Shown here piece after piece: positions 8,653-17,803 of a stretch of 64,000 nucleotides of DNA. This DNA is from Burkholderia ubonensis subsp. mesacidophila (GTDB taxonomy: Bacteria; Pseudomonadota; Gammaproteobacteria; Burkholderiales; Burkholderiaceae). The notes under the pieces were generated by a model. The model made no database searches. It had not been told where the DNA came from and saw only the letters and a list, made by a program, of their open reading frames with translations. Numbering within the stretch: the stretch's first letter is position 1; every line of letters begins with the position of its first letter. The stretch is taken from assembly GCF_002097715.1 (NCBI RefSeq), contig NZ_CP020738.1:2356001-2420000 (forward strand), written 5' to 3'. Both the position numbers and the translations under genes were made by a program.

Positions 8653-8820
8653 GCTCAATCTCCTTCGAGTCGAAAAGCCCGAGCGGGCGAAGCGTGAATC
8701 GTCTGCGGCGCGGCGTCCTGCGGCGCGCGGGACGCGGGGCCTGACCTGATTATACGAGGCCCGCCGGCGCACGCCAGTGGGCCTCGCCCCGCGCGACGCG
8801 TGCCGTCGCGCAAGTTTTCC

Positions 8821-8864
8821 TTGACTTCAGCCATCGCCGAACTAATATACGCACCGCGTATATT
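8821..8864 (+). promoter_or_regulatory. Promoter with perfect palindromic operator upstream of pyrB-like gene
   Basis: A TTGACT -35 element (8821-8826) lies 16-17 bases from an AT-rich -10 region (TAATAT/AATATA, 8843-8849). The -10 is part of a perfect inverted repeat with nine-base arms AATATACGC and GCGTATATT separated by ACC (8844-8864). This places a dimeric-protein operator directly on the promoter, about 20 bases before the start codon. It is strikingly AT-rich against its surroundings. Confidence 0.65.
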
Positions 8865-8883
8865 TTCCCGTGAGGTGCCGCCG

Positions 8884-10179
8884 ATGACCGTTCCCCAGCA
8901 AGCCTTCCTCCGCGACGCGATGCGCCGCCTCAACATGACCCGCGAAACGTTCGCGAACCGCATCGGCGTCAGCCGCCGCGCGCTTGATACATGGCTGTTG
9001 CCAGACGATTCGCAGGAGTCGCGCGGGATGCCGGAGATCGTCGAGCGCTTCGTGTCGGAGATCGTCGGCCGCCCCGCGCCGGAAAACGGCAACCATACGC
9101 AAAGCGTAGATCATCACGGGCTCGCGAAGCAGTTCCTGTTCGAGGGCAAGCCGCAGTTGCTGTCGGTCGACCAGTTCTCGCGGGATTCGGTCGAGGCGCT
9201 GTTCCGCGTCGCCGACGTGATGCAGCCGATCGCGCGCCGCCGCAAGATCTCGCGCGTGCTCGAGGGCGCGGTGCTCGGCAACCTGTTCTTCGAGGCCAGC
9301 ACGCGCACCCGCGTCTCGTTCGGCGCGGCGTTCTGCCGGCTCGGCGGCTCGGTGTGCGACACGACCGGCTTCACGTTCTCGTCGATGGCGAAAGGCGAAT
9401 CGATCTACGACACGAGCCGCGTGATGTCCGGCTACGTCGACGCGCTGGTGATCCGCCATCCGGAGAAAGGCTCGGTCGCCGAATTCGCGCGCGCGACCAA
9501 CCTGCCGGTGATCAACGGCGGCGACGGCCCCGGCGAGCACCCGAGCCAGGCGCTGCTCGACCTGTACACGATCCAGCGCGAATTCTCGCGGCTCGGCAAG
9601 ATCGTCGACGGCGCGCACGTCGCGCTCGTCGGCGACCTCAAGTACGGCCGCACCGTGCATTCGCTCGTCAAGCTGCTCGCGCTGTATCGCGGGCTCAAGT
9701 TCACGCTCGTGTCGCCGCCGACGCTCGAAATGCCCGCGTACATCGTCGACCAGATTTCGAAGAACGGTCACGTGATCGAGCAGACGCACGATCTCGCGGC
9801 AGGGCTGAAGGGCGCGGACGTCGTCTATGCGACGCGCATCCAGAAGGAGCGCTTCACCGACGAATCGTTCGAGGGCTACACGCCCGATTTCCAGATCAAC
9901 CAGGCGCTCGTCGACGCCGTCTGCGGGCCCGACACGCTGATCATGCACCCGCTGCCACGCGACAGCCGGCCCGGCGCGAACGACCTGTCGGTCGACCTGA
10001 ACCGCGACCCGCGACTTGCGATCTTCCGGCAGACGGACAACGGGATTCCGGTGCGGATGGCGATCTTCGCGGTGCTGCTCGGCGTGGAGAACCTCGTCCA
10101 GCACTCGATGCGCGACGCGACGTGGCGTCCGCCCGCGTACCTCGGGCCGGAGGATGCGGTGTTTCACGGGATCGATTGA
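8884..10179 (+). CDS. pyrB: Aspartate carbamoyltransferase with N-terminal helix-turn-helix
   Basis: This is a 431-residue enzyme; E. coli PyrB has 311. Residues about 80-410 are a full ATCase: FFEASTRTRVSF (135-146) binds carbamoyl phosphate, GDGPGEHPSQALLDLYTI (213-230) is the conserved HPxQ block, and HPLPR (355-359) closes the active site. The first 75 residues are extra and contain a Cro/XRE-like helix-turn-helix, LNMTRETFANRIGVSRRAL (16-34). The ATG at 8884 follows GTGAGGTG. It would make carbamoyl-aspartate for pyrimidine synthesis. The added DNA-binding-like domain and the palindrome on its promoter suggest autoregulation (inference). A standard pyrB with pyrR/pyrC is usual elsewhere in these genomes, so this may be a paralogue or the main copy. 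Confidence 0.9.
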   Translation: MTVPQQAFLRDAMRRLNMTRETFANRIGVSRRALDTWLLPDDSQESRGMPEIVERFVSEIVGRPAPENGNHTQSVDHHGLAKQFLFEGKPQLLSVDQFSRDSVEALFRVADVMQPIARRRKISRVLEGAVLGNLFFEASTRTRVSFGAAFCRLGGSVCDTTGFTFSSMAKGESIYDTSRVMSGYVDALVIRHPEKGSVAEFARATNLPVINGGDGPGEHPSQALLDLYTIQREFSRLGKIVDGAHVALVGDLKYGRTVHSLVKLLALYRGLKFTLVSPPTLEMPAYIVDQISKNGHVIEQTHDLAAGLKGADVVYATRIQKERFTDESFEGYTPDFQINQALVDAVCGPDTLIMHPLPRDSRPGANDLSVDLNRDPRLAIFRQTDNGIPVRMAIFAVLLGVENLVQHSMRDATWRPPAYLGPEDAVFHGID

Positions 10180-10314
10180 GCAGAGCGAGCGGCACGACGA
10201 CGCACGCGATTGACCCAATCGCCGGCAGCCATTCGATTCATCAGGCAAAATGCCCGGCGCATCTTACGTATCGCTTTCGGCGCATGCCGCTCCACCCTTT
10301 CCGATTCCGTCCAC

Positions 10315-10632
10315 ATGAAACTCAAAGCCGCGATGACGCTCGCGCTGCTGCTGGCTCCGTGCCTGGCCAGCGCGGGCAAGCTCGACAAAAGCTGCACGTA
10401 CAAGGGCATTCACCTGCAAGGCAGGGTCAAGGTCGTGAAGTTTCACCCCGATCTGAAAGTGCGGATCAACAAGTACTTTCCCGATCTCTTCGTCCAGCGC
10501 GTTGATATCCATCCATCCGAATGCGGCAGATGGAAGTTTGTCGACTCGGACTACGATTTCACGATCCAGTATGTCGATAGCTTCGAGGACATTGAAGTGA
10601 AGTGGACCGACTCCTTTCCGGGCGTGAGGTAA
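10315..10632 (+). CDS. Small secreted protein of unknown function
   Basis: This 105-residue protein has a clear signal peptide (MKLKAAMTLALLLAPCLASA, cleavage after ASA at 20). The mature part is about 85 residues with two cysteines (one in DKSCTYKG, one in PSECGRW) that could form a disulfide, and is rich in Asp, Lys and aromatic residues. I do not recognise a named domain. The ATG at 10315 was chosen because it starts the signal peptide. It is 135 bases downstream of the ATCase gene in the same direction and could have its own promoter. Confidence 0.65.
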   Translation: MKLKAAMTLALLLAPCLASAGKLDKSCTYKGIHLQGRVKVVKFHPDLKVRINKYFPDLFVQRVDIHPSECGRWKFVDSDYDFTIQYVDSFEDIEVKWTDSFPGVR

Positions 10633-10697
10633 CTCCGCACTTGTGGTGCCATGCGCCGGCCCCCGCCCCATCCGCACCACCGACGCACTAAACCCCA

Positions 10698-11117
10698 CTA
10701 GACCGCCCACGGATCGATCGCCCTCAGGCCAGCCGCCTCGAATGGCGCGATGTCGCGCGTCGCCACGATCAATCCGTTCGCTTCGGCGGTCGCGGCGATA
10801 TAGCCATCGGCAGGCGCGATCGCGCTGCCGGCCGCCCGCGCGCGTGCGCGAAGCCTGGCATAGGCCTCGCTCGCAGCCGTGTCGAACGGCAAAATCCGGC
10901 CGCGGAATACCGGCACCACTCTTTGTTCAATGCTTCGATGCAGCCAGTCTCGCCGCTTGCCTTCAGGCATCGCGGCGACGCCGAATCTCATCTCGGCCAG
11001 ACTGATCGCCGCCAGAAACAAGGTTTCGACATTCTGGGCGTCGAGCCACTCCAGCACTGACGCATTCGGCGCAGGCCGAAGCGGCTCGGATATGACGTTG
11101 GTATCGACAAGAATCAT
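10698..11117 (-). CDS. fitB: PIN-domain toxin, FitB/VapC family
   Basis: This 139-residue PIN-domain ribonuclease begins MILVDTNVISEPLRP with the first catalytic Asp. Further acidic residues are in ISLAEMRFG and in PADGYIAATAEANGLIVATRD, matching the four-acid Mg2+ site of the family. The ATG overlaps the stop of the antitoxin gene (ATGA at 11114-11117). The expected activity is RNA cleavage, held in check by the RHH antitoxin; in Neisseria FitAB slows intracellular growth. Confidence 0.9.
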   Translation of the reverse strand: MILVDTNVISEPLRPAPNASVLEWLDAQNVETLFLAAISLAEMRFGVAAMPEGKRRDWLHRSIEQRVVPVFRGRILPFDTAASEAYARLRARARAAGSAIAPADGYIAATAEANGLIVATRDIAPFEAAGLRAIDPWAV

Positions 11118-11353
11118 TCGAAGTTCATCGGCTCGGTTGGGGTTTTGTCGCGCGGAATGTCGAGATCGACACCCCCGATTTCCCGCCCGATTTCCGCCAG
11201 CAACGTTCCCAATTTGAGACGCCCTTCCGGCTGGACCGCTTTCTCGAGGATGTCACGCACCTCCGCTTCGGTGCTGCGTCCATGCTCCGCCGCGCGAATC
11301 CGAAGCGCGCGATGGACTTCGTCAGGCAAGTTCCGAACGGTTATCACTGGCAT
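11114..11353 (-). CDS. fitA: FitA-type ribbon-helix-helix antitoxin
   Basis: This 79-residue protein has the N-terminal ribbon-helix-helix ITVRNLPDEVHRALRIRAAEHGRSTEAEVRDIL typical of FitA/Arc-like antitoxins and an acidic C-terminal tail that would wrap the PIN toxin. It is first in the two-gene operon, overlapping fitB by four bases. Such antitoxins repress their own promoter through inverted repeats; the 308-base region upstream (11354-11661) would hold it. Confidence 0.9.
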   Translation of the reverse strand: MPVITVRNLPDEVHRALRIRAAEHGRSTEAEVRDILEKAVQPEGRLKLGTLLAEIGREIGGVDLDIPRDKTPTEPMNFE

Positions 11354-11531
11354 GATGCATTCTCAGACATTGATTTCAATGCAGTCATCCTAGCACTTTG
11401 CTGTCACCGGGAGAAAGCCACACCAAGAAGAATCTACCGCCGCCGCGCGCCGCTTCCCAGCTAGCCATCCGGACAGCCGCCCCGTAACCCCTGCCCGCAA
11501 CACTTGTCAACACTTCCGCAACAACTCAAAC

Positions 11532-11550
11532 AAGAACGCTTCTCATTCAA
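11532..11550 (-). promoter_or_regulatory. Possible Fur box upstream of the siderophore receptor
   Basis: Read on the minus strand, this 19-base site matches the Fur consensus at 11 of 19 positions, with the core AATGAGAA. It lies 112 bases before the receptor start in an AT-richer stretch (11500-11600) that otherwise holds no gene. Iron control of a Fiu-type receptor is expected from the family. The remaining intergenic DNA 11354-11661 shows nothing else I can name. Confidence 0.35.
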
Positions 11551-11661
11551 TGAAAAATTACATAGAATGCCGCCTGAAAACAAATCGTAATAATTCCCGG
11601 CGGCATTCCCGCTTTTGCAGCGTTCGCTTCCGGGGCCACACCAGTCGAGGTCGTTGCGTTG

Positions 11662-13899
11662 ATGAAGTCCCGCCCTGACGAGCTGAAGCTCGGAAAACTC
11701 ACCACCCTGTGCAGCATGCTCGCGGCAGGCCCCGCGTTCGCCGACGGCGCGCCGCCACCCGCACCCGCGAACAACGACGGCCATCTCGCGCCGATCGAGA
11801 TCAAGGGCAAGACCGAGCACAGCTACAAGGCGGACTTCTCCGCTTCCGCGAAATTCACCGCGCCGCTCGTCGACACGCCGAAGTCCGTCACCGTAATCCC
11901 GCAGGAATTGATCCAGAACAGCGGCGCGGCCACGCTGACCGAGGCGCTGCGCACCGTGCCCGGCATCACGTTCGGCGCCGGCGAAGGCGGCAACCCGCTT
12001 GGCGACCGGCCGTTCATCCGCGGCTACGACACGCAGGGCAGCATGTTCGCCGACGGCATGCGCGACACGGGCGCGACCACCCGCGAGATCTTCAACACCG
12101 AGCGCGTCGAGATCACCAAGGGCTCGGACGGCGCATTCGGCGGCCGCGGCGGCGCGGGCGGCAGCATCAACCTGATCACGAAGGCGCCGCACCTCGGCAC
12201 GACGGCGGCGGCCAGCGCGGGCCTCGGCACCGACCGCTACCGCCGCTTCACCGCCGACGGCAACTGGCAGTTCGCGGATCACGCGGCGTTCCGCCTGAAC
12301 CTGATGAGCCACAACAACGACGTCGCGGGCCGCGACGCGGTCAACAACGAGCGCTGGGGCGTCGCGCCGTCGATCGCGTTCGGCCTCGGCACGCCGACCC
12401 GCGTCGTCGCGAGCTACTACCACCTGGCCACCGACGACCTGCCCGACAGCGGCATCCCGTACGTCTATGGCTTCAACATCCCGAAGGGCGTCACCGACGG
12501 CCCGGCGAACGTCGACCGCCACAACTTCTACGGGCTGCGCGACCGCGATTTCCGCAAGACGACGTCGGACATCAGCACGCTGAAGATCGAGCACGACATC
12601 ACGTCGTCGCTGACGATCCGCAACACCACGCGCTACACCGAGTCCACGCAGGACTACATCTGGACGCAGCCCGACGACAGCTCGGGCAACGTCATCAACG
12701 GCAAGGTCTGGCGCCGCAACAACAACCGCAACAGCTCGGTCAACAGCATCGCGAACCAGACCGAGCTGTTCGGCGAATTCCGTACCGGCCCGTTCAAGCA
12801 CAGCTTCACGACTGGCATCGAGCTGTCGCGCGAATGGGGCAAGCGCGACACCTACAACGTCGCCGCCGCGAACGGCAAGATCTGCCAGAACGGCATCGGC
12901 GCGGCGTCGGGCTACAACTGCACGAGCCTGTGGTCGCCTAACCCCAACGATCCGTGGGCCGGGTCGATCACGCGCAACAACGACTACGCGCGCGCACGCA
13001 CCGTGACAAAGTCGATCTACGGCTTCGATACGATCGAGCTGACGCCGCGCTGGCAGGTGAACGGCGGGCTGCGCATCGACGACTACTCGACGCGCTTCAC
13101 CGACACCCGCGCGAACGGCGGCAAGACCACCACGCGTGACGACACGCTCGTGAACTGGCAGGCCGGCCTCGTGTTCAAGCCCGCGCAGAACGGCAGCATC
13201 TACGCGTCGTACGCGACGTCGTCGACGCCGGCCGGCATGTTGCTCGGCGAAGGCAGCGAAACGCAGTCGCTGACGCCGGGCCGCGGCGGCGTCGGCTCGA
13301 ACGCCGACCAGCTTGCCCCCGAGAAGAACCGCAGCATCGAGCTCGGCACCAAGTGGAACGTGCTTAACGACAAGCTCGCGCTCACCGCCGCGCTGTTCCA
13401 GATCGATACGACGAACGCACGCGTGACGCTGCCGAACAACCAGTACGCGATGGTCGGCAACAAGCGCGTGCAGGGCCTCGAGCTCGGCGTCGCCGGTCAG
13501 ATCACGAAGCAGTGGCAGGTGTTCGGCGGCTACACGTACATGAAGAGCGAGCTGCGCGACAACGGCAAGGACACGGCGAACAACGGCAACCGGTTCCCGA
13601 ACACGCCGAAGCACAGCTTCACGATGTGGTCGAACTACGACGTGACGCCGAAATTCACCGTCGGCGGCGGCGCGTTCTACATGTCCGAAGTGTTCGGCGA
13701 CCCGGCGAACCAGCGCGCGGTGCCGTCGTACTGGCGCTTCGACGCGATGGCGCAGTACCGGATCAACAAGAAGCTCGACCTGCAGCTGAACGTGAACAAC
13801 CTGTTCAACCGCACGTACTTCGATCAGGCGTATCCGGCGCACTACGCGTCGATCGCACCGGGCCGCTCGGCGTTCGTCACGCTGAACGCGCGCTACTGA
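11662..13899 (+). CDS. fiu: Catecholate siderophore receptor, Fiu/PiuA type (TonB-dependent)
   Basis: This is a 745-residue outer-membrane receptor. After a short signal peptide ending in GPAFADG come the plug domain ([40 protein letters not shown]) and a 22-strand barrel ending in the aromatic-terminated LNARY. The [24 protein letters not shown] block is typical of siderophore receptors. Iron-catecholate uptake powered by TonB is the family role. The ATG at 11662 was taken over an in-frame TTG one codon earlier. It is first in an operon with a Sel1 protein and PiuC, the same grouping as fiu-ybiX in enterobacteria and piuA-piuC in Pseudomonas, where it also admits siderophore-like beta-lactams. 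Confidence 0.9.
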   Translation: MKSRPDELKLGKLTTLCSMLAAGPAFADGAPPPAPANNDGHLAPIEIKGKTEHSYKADFSASAKFTAPLVDTPKSVTVIPQELIQNSGAATLTEALRTVPGITFGAGEGGNPLGDRPFIRGYDTQGSMFADGMRDTGATTREIFNTERVEITKGSDGAFGGRGGAGGSINLITKAPHLGTTAAASAGLGTDRYRRFTADGNWQFADHAAFRLNLMSHNNDVAGRDAVNNERWGVAPSIAFGLGTPTRVVASYYHLATDDLPDSGIPYVYGFNIPKGVTDGPANVDRHNFYGLRDRDFRKTTSDISTLKIEHDITSSLTIRNTTRYTESTQDYIWTQPDDSSGNVINGKVWRRNNNRNSSVNSIANQTELFGEFRTGPFKHSFTTGIELSREWGKRDTYNVAAANGKICQNGIGAASGYNCTSLWSPNPNDPWAGSITRNNDYARARTVTKSIYGFDTIELTPRWQVNGGLRIDDYSTRFTDTRANGGKTTTRDDTLVNWQAGLVFKPAQNGSIYASYATSSTPAGMLLGEGSETQSLTPGRGGVGSNADQLAPEKNRSIELGTKWNVLNDKLALTAALFQIDTTNARVTLPNNQYAMVGNKRVQGLELGVAGQITKQWQVFGGYTYMKSELRDNGKDTANNGNRFPNTPKHSFTMWSNYDVTPKFTVGGGAFYMSEVFGDPANQRAVPSYWRFDAMAQYRINKKLDLQLNVNNLFNRTYFDQAYPAHYASIAPGRSAFVTLNARY

Positions 13900-13902
13900 T
13901 CG

Positions 13903-14658
13903 ATGGAAGCCGTGTCGCTGAAGGCGCTCGCGTCGGTGTCGCCGCGCGGGTTCGCCGCGATCCTGGCCGGGCCGCCCGAGCGCGCCGCCGCGTGGGTCGC
14001 GGCGGCGGCCGGCCACGGCATCGTCGACGCGCAGGCCGTCTACGGGCAGTACCTGCTCGACGGCCACGGCGTGCCGCGCGATCCCGCCGCTGCGCTGACG
14101 TGGTTCCGGCATGCCGCGCACGCGAATCATCCGATGGCGATGAACATGCTCGGCCGCTGCTACGAGTTCGGCTGGGGCACCGCCGCGTGCGCGCCGGTCG
14201 CCGTGTACTGGTACCGGCTCGCCGCGCAGGCGGGGCTCGACTGGGGCATGTACAACTACGCGACCGCGCTCGCGCTCGGCAACGGCGTCGACGAGAACCG
14301 CGCCGACGCGCTCGACTGGTTCCGGCGCGCGGCCGCGCTCGGTCATGCGAAGTCGATCAACCTGATCGGCGGGTTCTACGAGGACGGCTGGGTCGTGGCC
14401 GCCGACGCCGATCTCGCGTTCGACCACTACCGCCGTGCAGCCGAAGCCGGCGATTTCCGCGGCCAATTCAACTATGCGCGGCTGCTCGCGGAGCGCGGCC
14501 AGCTCGACGACGCGCTCGCGTGGCTCGCGCGCGTGCCGGCCACCGCGACGCCGGCGTTCGTCGCGAAGATGCGCGCGTATCTCGCCGCGTCGCCGTTCGA
14601 CGCGTTCCGGCAGGCAGCCGCGCGGCTGCAGCCGGACGATCTGGAGTTCGCATCATGA
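13903..14658 (+). CDS. Sel1-repeat protein in siderophore operon
   Basis: This 251-residue protein consists of about five Sel1-like (SLR/TPR-type) helical repeats, with units such as [36 protein letters not shown] and [18 protein letters not shown]. There is no signal peptide, so it should be cytoplasmic. It starts three bases after the receptor stop and its own stop overlaps the piuC start, so it belongs to the fiu-piuC operon. Sel1 proteins act as adaptors; its partner here is unknown. Confidence 0.88.
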   Translation: MEAVSLKALASVSPRGFAAILAGPPERAAAWVAAAAGHGIVDAQAVYGQYLLDGHGVPRDPAAALTWFRHAAHANHPMAMNMLGRCYEFGWGTAACAPVAVYWYRLAAQAGLDWGMYNYATALALGNGVDENRADALDWFRRAAALGHAKSINLIGGFYEDGWVVAADADLAFDHYRRAAEAGDFRGQFNYARLLAERGQLDDALAWLARVPATATPAFVAKMRAYLAASPFDAFRQAAARLQPDDLEFAS

Positions 14659-15338
14659 TGCTGCATGTTCCCGGGGTATTGACCAAGGCGCAGGTCGCGC
14701 AATGCCGCGAGGTGCTCGACCAGGCCGAATGGACCGACGGCAACGCGACGTCGGGCGCGCAGTCCGCGCTCGCGAAACGCAATCGACAATTGCCCGAGGA
14801 GTCGCCCGCGGCACGCGCGGTGGGCGACGCGATCCAGGATGCGCTGGCGCGCAACGCGCTGTTCTTTTCGGCGGCGCTGCCGCTCAAGGTGTTTCCGCCG
14901 CTGTTCAACCGTTACGAGGGCGGAGAAGCGTTCGGCACGCACGTCGACAACGCGATCCGCCTGCTGCGCGGCACCGATTTCCGGGTGCGCAGCGACCTGT
15001 CGGCGACGCTGTTTCTCGAGGAGCCCGAGGCTTACGACGGCGGCGAGCTGTGTGTCGAAGACACGTTCGGCGTGCATCGCGCAAAGCTGCCGGCCGGCGA
15101 TCTCGTGCTGTATCCGGCGTCGAGCCTGCATCACGTGACGCCGGTCACGCGCGGCGCGCGAGTGGCGTCGTTCTTCTGGATCCAGAGCATGGTGCGCGAT
15201 GACGCGGATCGCACGCTGCTGTTCCAGCTCGATACGCAGATCCAGACGCTGTCGGCAGAGAAAGGCGCGCAGGATGCGGGCGTGATCGCGCTCACGGGGA
15301 TCTATCACAACCTGTTGCGGCGCTGGGCGGACGCGTGA
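14655..15338 (+). CDS. piuC: PKHD-type Fe(II)/2-oxoglutarate hydroxylase PiuC (YbiX)
   Basis: This 227-residue cytoplasmic dioxygenase carries the iron triad: HVD (His96, Asp98) in [12 protein letters not shown] and His in SSLHHVTP (159-160). An Arg in [10 protein letters not shown] binds 2-oxoglutarate. Length and motifs match PiuC/YbiX. It overlaps the Sel1 gene (ATGA). In related bacteria the gene follows a catecholate receptor and is iron-repressed; its substrate is not established. A second ATG one codon later is equally possible. Confidence 0.93.
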   Translation: MMLHVPGVLTKAQVAQCREVLDQAEWTDGNATSGAQSALAKRNRQLPEESPAARAVGDAIQDALARNALFFSAALPLKVFPPLFNRYEGGEAFGTHVDNAIRLLRGTDFRVRSDLSATLFLEEPEAYDGGELCVEDTFGVHRAKLPAGDLVLYPASSLHHVTPVTRGARVASFFWIQSMVRDDADRTLLFQLDTQIQTLSAEKGAQDAGVIALTGIYHNLLRRWADA

Positions 15339-15410
15339 CCGTTGATCATGCGCGTCAACGCCCGGGCGCCCTTCAGCGCGCCAAGCCTGGAACGGAAACT
15401 GGACGCGTTC

Positions 15411-16181
15411 TTAGAGGACGCACACTTCGCCATCCTCAGGAACGCGCAGCCGATCCGTCATCCCCTTCTCTGCCGAGAAATCACGCAGTTCGTTCCTGGT
15501 CAGCATTGCATGGTTGACCGCCTCCATATGGGTTGCAACCAGCGTGGCCTGGGGCGCGGCCTGATGGACCTTGTGCACATCTTCCTTGCCCATAATGATT
15601 GGGCCCAGTCCGGGAACCTGCGCATCGCCGCAATTCAGGATGACCGCATCCGGCCGATGGGCTTTCAGGTTGTCTTCCACGAACGTGTTCCAGACGGTAT
15701 CGCCGGCAAGGTACAGGGTCTTTTCCGCGGCGTGCTTGAACACGACGCCGCTCACCTGGCCCATCAGATCGCCAATCGCGTGCATGACTTTGTCCGACCC
15801 GTGCTGACCAGGCGTCTTGATAAGCGTCAGCCCGTTGAATGACGTGTTGTCCGTGAGCACGCGCACATCCGTGAATCCCGCCCCCTTCACGATCGCGGCA
15901 TCCTGTCCATGCTGGACGAACACCGGCAGGCTTTTCGGGATCAGGGATTGGGCCGCATCGTCCCAATGATCGAGATGGGTGTGGGTCACGATGACGGCGT
16001 TCACATCGAGGATCTGTTCGACCGGCAGAGGCAGCTCGACGGTCGGCCATTTCAGGTGGCTGTTCGCCGTGCCTTCGAATCCGGGATAGGCGCCCTTCGG
16101 CGCGAGCACGGGATCGACGAGGAACCGCGTGCCGGCGATTTCGATGATGACGGTTGCATTGCGGATCTGCTGGACCTTCAT
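15411..16181 (-). CDS. MBL-fold metallo-hydrolase (UlaG-like)
   Basis: This is a 256-residue cytoplasmic metallo-beta-lactamase fold protein. The zinc signature HTHLDH is at 67-72, a further metal Asp is in LYLAGDTVW, and a C-terminal His is in VATHMEAVNH. The start MKVQQIRNATVIIEIAGTRFLVDP is typical of the UlaG/RomA-like branch. GGAG precedes the ATG. It lies 96 bases downstream of a tetR gene on the same strand, and the gap contains a near-palindrome shared with the tetR promoter. The TetR probably controls it. The substrate is unknown. Confidence 0.87.
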   Translation of the reverse strand: MKVQQIRNATVIIEIAGTRFLVDPVLAPKGAYPGFEGTANSHLKWPTVELPLPVEQILDVNAVIVTHTHLDHWDDAAQSLIPKSLPVFVQHGQDAAIVKGAGFTDVRVLTDNTSFNGLTLIKTPGQHGSDKVMHAIGDLMGQVSGVVFKHAAEKTLYLAGDTVWNTFVEDNLKAHRPDAVILNCGDAQVPGLGPIIMGKEDVHKVHQAAPQATLVATHMEAVNHAMLTRNELRDFSAEKGMTDRLRVPEDGEVCVL

Positions 16182-16211
16182 GGGGACACTCCTTCTACGC
16201 GGGATTTTTAA

Positions 16212-16225
16212 GTACCGATCGTTAC
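16212..16225. promoter_or_regulatory. Candidate TetR operator before the MBL gene
   Basis: GTACCGATCGTTAC is a near-perfect 14-base palindrome centred on CGATCG, 31 bases before the MBL start codon. Its reverse complement matches 12 of 14 bases of a site upstream of the tetR gene (16899-16912). Confidence 0.6.
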
Positions 16226-16277
16226 AAAATCAGGTAAAAAAAGTGCATGCGGATGGCATGCACGCCTTCGAACTTCT

Positions 16278-16859
16278 TCAATCGAGATTCAGGAACAGCA
16301 GTCGCAAAGCGTCGTCGAGCCGCTCGTTGCCGTAACCGGCTCGCACCATCACCTGAAGCCCCGGGAACGCGACAACGAGGAGCCTCGCCACGTCTCGCGC
16401 AGGCCGGGTGCCGTTCACCGAACCCTCTCCCTGACCGCGTTCGATCACGCGCGTCAGCGCGTCCTCGATGTATTGAAAGTCGCTCTGCACCCGCTCTCGC
16501 ACCTCCGGGTCGTGCGGCGCCATTTCAACCGCTTGATTGATGCTCATGCATCCGTTCGCGAACTTCGGCGCATGGGCATCCCTGACGATCATGCGGAAAA
16601 AAGTCTCGATCGCGTCGCGAGCCGGCCCGTGGTCGAGGATCCGGTGCATGTCGCGTGCGCGGTCGCTCCGGTACGCGTCGAATGCCGCGAGAAAGAGCTC
16701 GCGCTTTCCGCCGAATGCACCGTAGAGGCTGCTCTTGCCCAGCCCCGTCGCGTCGACCAGGTCGACAACGGAAGTCGCTTCATATCCCTTGCGCCAGAAG
16801 ACTTCCATCGCCTTGTGCAAAACCTCTGCGGCATCGAATTCCCGCGGCCGCGCCATCAT
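16278..16859 (-). CDS. TetR/AcrR family repressor
   Basis: This 193-residue repressor has the N-terminal helix-turn-helix SVVDLVDATGLGKSSLYGAFGGKRELF (around 30-56). The ligand domain contains FANGCMSINQAVEMAPHDPEV, resembling the NemR/AcuR-like branch that often responds to electrophiles through a Cys. The start is one of two adjacent ATGs at 16859/16856. Twin palindromic sites flank the gene (16212-16225 and 16899-16912), supporting self-repression and control of the downstream MBL hydrolase. Confidence 0.88.
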   Translation of the reverse strand: MMARPREFDAAEVLHKAMEVFWRKGYEATSVVDLVDATGLGKSSLYGAFGGKRELFLAAFDAYRSDRARDMHRILDHGPARDAIETFFRMIVRDAHAPKFANGCMSINQAVEMAPHDPEVRERVQSDFQYIEDALTRVIERGQGEGSVNGTRPARDVARLLVVAFPGLQVMVRAGYGNERLDDALRLLFLNLD

Positions 16860-16898
16860 CGCCCTCCACTTGGCCGTATTACCAGTGGCGGCGATTAT

Positions 16899-16912
16899 GA
16901 AACGACCGGTAC
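16899..16912. promoter_or_regulatory. Candidate TetR operator before the tetR gene
   Basis: GAAACGACCGGTAC lies 40 bases upstream of the tetR start and matches the reverse complement of the MBL operator at 12 of 14 positions. It sits in a locally AT-richer stretch suited to a promoter. Confidence 0.55.
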
Positions 16913-17063
16913 GAAACGTCAACCGGCCTTCGTCCGGATCGGGCGCCAAGGGGTCGATTGGGCGGCATCAACGCGCCGCGGGTTCGCGTTCGACAAAGCG
17001 CGCGCCCCATCCGGTCGAGTCATGATGTCAGCGCCCCTGCCTCGACCATCCGGCGCGAACCCC

Positions 17064-17486
17064 TCACGCCCGCTGCAGGATGTCGATGGCTTTCTCGGCA
17101 TCGCCCAGCGAGTCGACCGCGATGTACGCGATGAACTGGGTGCCCAGCACGGCAGCCGACACGCCGCGCAGATTGATTCCCCCGTCAGCGAGCGCCTGGG
17201 TCAATTGCGCGATGACGCCCATTTGATCCAGACCCATCACACGGACGGAGTGAAGACTCGGGGTCACGTTGAATCCCACCTGCGTGGCGGCGCGAATCAC
17301 CGCGTCTCCCTGCAGCGGCGCGACAAACACGACGCCCTTGCCCGCCGCCTCCGACGTGCGGCGCGCGACGATGAACTGCAAATCCGCGCCGGCATCCCGC
17401 AGCGCGCTCAATACGTTGGCGAGGCCGCCCGGTTTGTCTTCGATGGTGGCGGCCCAGACATCGACACGTTCTACGCTCAGTTCCAT
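17064..17486 (-). CDS. Tandem ACT-domain protein
   Basis: This 140-residue protein contains two ACT-like small-molecule binding domains: VWAATIEDKPGGLANVLSALRDAGADLQFIVARR (about 8-65) and VMGLDQMGVIAQLTQALADGGINLRGVSAAVLG (about 75-135). No catalytic domain is attached. The ATG at 17486 follows CAGGAGGGA. ACT domains bind amino acids and regulate enzymes; the partner is not apparent from neighbours. The region 17487-17803 (317 bases) before the divergent VanX-like gene holds nothing recognisable beyond promoters. Confidence 0.8.
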   Translation of the reverse strand: MELSVERVDVWAATIEDKPGGLANVLSALRDAGADLQFIVARRTSEAAGKGVVFVAPLQGDAVIRAATQVGFNVTPSLHSVRVMGLDQMGVIAQLTQALADGGINLRGVSAAVLGTQFIAYIAVDSLGDAEKAIDILQRA

Positions 17487-17803
17487 GGCAGTCCCTCCTG
17501 CCTGTTGCACCTCGATAAAAAAAATCTACTTCACCGACGGCACACCGGCAAGGCGAGTAGCGTATCGATCGGACCTGTCGTCGCAAATGACGTCGTGCAG
17601 GGCATGCGAGTTCGACGCGCCCGGTTCATGGGAAGGCCGGAACGTCACCAGGACGCCCAACCATCACGTCGAAACTCTGGCATATTGCCGAATCGATGCC
17701 GCATATCGGCAATGGTTTCCTGTTCGGCTCGACACGTTGCGCCGGTGCGCGTTGTCAGACGCGTGACCGGCGATTTTCCATTTCACCGTTTCCTCCAGCC
17801 ATC

